Part shown: positions 10,371 through 26,599 of the stretch, piece after piece
Numbering within the stretch: position 1 is the first letter of the stretch
How the letters are laid out: every line of letters starts with the position of its first letter
Source: Lingula anatina
Lineage: Eukaryota > Brachiopoda > Lingulata > Lingulida > Lingulidae
Assembly: GCF_001039355.2 (NCBI RefSeq)
Contig: NW_019775892.1
Coordinates: 149,949 to 176,547, forward strand
Direction of reading: 5' to 3'
Length of the DNA stretch: 26,599 bases
The notes under the pieces: model-generated
The model's input: the letters and a program-made list of their open reading frames with translations, nothing else
Told to the model about the DNA's origin: nothing
The model's database searches: none
Program-made: the position numbers and the translations under genes

Positions 10371-10427
10371 AGTCTCCAATTCAATAACTTTGTAACAGAC
10401 TACTAGCAAACACTGTGGTCAAACAGT
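10371..10427 (+). repeat. 57-bp direct repeat, copy 1
   Basis: Shares ATTCAATAACTTTGTAACAG and flanking bases (AGTATCCGAT/AGTCTCCAAT ... GTGGTCAAACAGT) with 10511-10567. The copies are 140 bp apart and separated by a CA tract. Confidence 0.8.
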
Positions 10428-10428
10428 G

Positions 10429-10429
<1 letters not shown>

Positions 10430-10466
<37 letters not shown>
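10430..10466. repeat. (CA)n microsatellite
   Basis: Uninterrupted CA tract between two copies of a 57-bp direct repeat. Confidence 0.96.
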
Positions 10467-10467
<1 letters not shown>

Positions 10468-10510
10468 CAAGGGCGCAAACATATCTAATACAAACTATGC
10501 ACAAACTTTG

Positions 10511-10567
10511 AGTATCCGATTCAATAACTTTGTAACAGACAACGAGCAGACCCCGTGGTCAGACAGT
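10511..10567 (+). repeat. 57-bp direct repeat, copy 2
   Basis: Second copy of the segment at 10371-10427, same orientation, about 85% identity by eye. Confidence 0.8.
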
Positions 10568-10739
10568 ACAAACGACCCAACTTACACAGGTATTTACATC
10601 AACTTATCCTTACACAAGTACACATATATGACCTACTTAACAACGCGCATTTGATTGTATGCACTGTTAAAATAACAACATCAGTGAGGTCATTTTGGGC
10701 CAAGTTACAACGTACGGTAGTCAACCTCATCAACCAGGA

Positions 10740-10826
10740 AGTGATTTTTGATTGTTAATTGATAGCAGTCGGAAAATTCGCTTAAAGCAGAATAAGACCC
10801 TTTTGTAAAGTCTTCCAGTTCTTCGT
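10740..10826 (+). other. candidate non-coding first exon of the receptor kinase gene
   Basis: A strong donor (TTCGT|GTAAGT) ends here at 10826, and the first coding exon 430 bp downstream begins with an acceptor and not with a promoter, so a 5' UTR exon is required. The 5' edge is a guess. Another upstream exon could be used instead. Confidence 0.3.
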
Positions 10827-11267
10827 GTAAGTATCAACATGAATTGTACTTGTATTAAATGCATCGTATAATTATTTTTTAATTGTACTAAAATATGAAC
10901 AGTGTACTTGTAAATAGGCTTTGGAGTAATTGGTTATTTAAAAATGACGCCCAATGCATGTACCCCCTACATTTCACAATATGATCATCAATCCTGGTAC
11001 GTTGTGTACATTGTATGACTTTTAAGTATTAAAATACTACTGATTTGGGGTATAGTGAACTGTTGTGATACCCATAACTAGCGACTTTAATTATGACATT
11101 GGTCCCCAGCTCAATAAAGCGTACTTTTTTCTGTATACATGTATGGTATATATGGAGGTCGGATTACACCGTCCTCTGTGTCTGTGTCATATAAAATCAT
11201 TTTATATACGAGTATGTTCCTGTTTGAAAATAAAAACGGTTTTCAATTTCAGGACCTATTATAAAGA

Positions 11268-25241
<13,974 letters not shown>

Positions 25242-25512
25242 GTACAATGTAACATATGTAAATAATTTAGTCCAGTCGATTTTTGGACAGTGCTTTTTAT
25301 TTGATCTTTGCTATGAGGATGACGACATATGGATTTGGTACCTTTTGTACCTGCATATTTTATCTCAGCTGTATGTTTATTAATGATCTTAAGAAATCAC
25401 ATGGACATGTTATATTATGTTGGACAATTAAGAAAAAAAATGAGACTGCTTTCACTATTGTTGAATCTAGGTGTTTTTAGACTATGGGTTATCACATGAT
25501 GCGCATGCCACG

Positions 25513-25633
25513 TAAGAGTGCATTCAGAACGGATGACCATCAGAGAATTAGTGGCATCGCTTTTTCAGTGGGGTCGGCCATATTTAGTCGGCGTCTCAGT
25601 TAGTCCGCTGATCATGTTCTGAATGCGCTCTTA
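25513..25633. mobile_element. 121-bp MITE-like element in the 3' UTR
   Basis: The ends TAAGAGTGCATTCAGAAC (25513-25530) and GTTCTGAATGCGCTCTTA (25616-25633) are inverted repeats, 17 of 18 matching; weaker pairing continues inward (ATGA(C/T)CA). Terminal TA bases may be target-site sequence. No coding capacity. Confidence 0.7.
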
Positions 25634-25971
25634 GAACAAATTTGGACCACCGGCAGTGATCAAGGACGCGGAAATTGTTGGGCAAAGACAAAGTGAAAAC
25701 TTTAATGGCGTTTCACTATTTAATAGAATCCAATAGAATTTCACACTTCTTGAGTATCATATATTACCTTTAAAATATGTTTTCTTGATATCAGATATCT
25801 TGCAAATCAAACCATACACTATTATACTGGAGGAGATTAAGCAGAGTACTGAGCACGGCAAATACACATACAAAGAAGAACACAAAACCAGAGAATGCAA
25901 GAGATACAGACAGAGAGAATTAGCGAGAATAAGCACCGTTTATCACAGTTTTATTCTTCTTATCAATTTTT

Positions 25972-25977
25972 AATAAA
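25972..25977 (+). terminator. candidate polyadenylation signal AATAAA
   Basis: Canonical hexamer, first one seen after the receptor kinase stop codon; no transcript evidence. Confidence 0.45.
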
Positions 25978-25998
25978 TACCTGTATAACTATATTACC

Positions 25999-26000
<2 letters not shown>

Positions 26001-26041
<41 letters not shown>
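26001..26041. repeat. (AAT)n microsatellite
   Basis: About 13 tandem AAT units. Confidence 0.96.
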
Positions 26042-26042
<1 letters not shown>

Positions 26043-26189
26043 ACTTTATTTAAAGAGTAAAAGGTAAAACGTATTATGTGTGTACACTTATCTTTCACAT
26101 GGCCCCACATCCACTTCCAGTTGAAAAAAGAAACAGCCTAAACTCCTAAGATCAAACCGTAATTTGGGTCAGGGACATTTTTTGTTGCC

Positions 26190-26599
26190 TGCATATCAGA
26201 TCTCAAAGGTTGCCTCATTTCAAACAAATTGAAGATAAATGATGGAAAAACAGAATTTTTAGTCATTACTCAACCCCTACTACAAGGGCCTTGCTCACAA
26301 CTTGCAACTTAAAATTGGAGCTAGTATGGCATTATCCTCCCCCCATGTAAAAAAAAAAGGAGTATACTTTGATTCTACACTTTCAATGGACAAACAGCTC
26401 TGAGCTCCAACATCACAAGGTCTTGTGTATTCAACATTCCGAATATTGGCACCATAAGGAAATATCTGAATCAATCATTTGCTGCTGCTGTTATACACTC
26501 ATTGGTAACTTCCAGGTTGGACTATTGCAATTCTGTTTTATATGGATGTCCAGATGATAAGATCAAAAGATTACAACGCATCCAGAATATCTCAGCACC
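26190..26599 (+). mobile_element. broken non-LTR retrotransposon reverse transcriptase fragment (CR1/L2-like)
   Basis: Three frames together give the late part of a reverse transcriptase: ISDLKGCLISNKLKINDGKTEFLVI, then VKKKGVYFDSTLSMDKQ, then SFAAAVIHSLVTSRLDYCNS and KIKRLQRIQN at the window end. The first frame ends in TAA, the second in TGA, so it carries at least two frame breaks and is inactive. The motif order is that of CR1/L2/Jockey-type elements. It continues beyond the window. Confidence 0.85.

Larger units (their letters stand above)
8091..10826. other. intergenic region between the divergent genes
   Basis: No coding exon supported on either strand. It contains a pyrimidine-rich stretch (8140-8335), (ATA)n, (GA)n, G- and T-runs, (CA)n and a duplicated 57-bp segment close to the probable promoter of the receptor kinase gene. 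Confidence 0.55.
25242..25996 (+). other. MET: probable 3' UTR of the receptor kinase gene
   Basis: No coding sequence. The first clear AATAAA after the stop is at 25972-25977, which would give a 3' UTR of about 750 bases ending shortly after it. The region contains a MITE-like inverted-repeat element at 25513-25633. Confidence 0.5.

Overview
The window looks like nuclear DNA of a marine invertebrate bilaterian. It is AT-rich, its genes are split into many short exons with GT-AG introns, and it carries many microsatellites, MITE-like inverted-repeat elements and a decayed non-LTR reverse transcriptase. A mollusc, brachiopod, hemichordate or amphioxus are all possible; the sequence alone does not decide. 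Two protein genes can be reconstructed, lying head to head.

Minus strand, 4064 to 1810 (a possible first exon lies near 7817-8090): a three-exon gene for a 329-residue, roughly eight-pass membrane protein with an uncharacterised function. All splice phases agree. Its ATG sits in a YY1-like AAGATGGCGGC context.

4065-11252: non-coding sequence full of simple repeats, three inverted-repeat structures (including a perfect 36-bp hairpin at 7293-7377 and a MITE at 5743-6197), and a short direct repeat next to the probable promoter of the second gene.

Plus strand, 11268 to 25241: a large receptor tyrosine kinase gene. I could join 26 coding exons in consistent phase into a 1604-residue protein. 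Order: signal peptide, Sema, PSI1, IPT1, PSI2, IPT2, PSI3, IPT3-6, one transmembrane helix, juxtamembrane segment, MET-type tyrosine kinase, short tail. The extracellular part has the layout of a plexin (three PSI interleaved with six IPT). The cytoplasmic part is a MET/RON kinase with all catalytic motifs and the paired activation-loop tyrosines. This is the most interesting content of the window: a plexin ectodomain joined to a MET kinase.

Three different introns of this gene contain local duplications that copy the 3' splice site and the start of the next exon (82 bp in four copies at 15776-16076; about 179 bp in two copies at 17694-17992; 85 bp in two copies at 24292-24456). In each case only the last copy keeps the reading frame; the upstream copies would truncate or frameshift the receptor.

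25242-26599: probable 3' UTR with a small MITE and an AATAAA signal, an (AAT)n tract, and a broken CR1/L2-like reverse-transcriptase fragment that runs off the window end.
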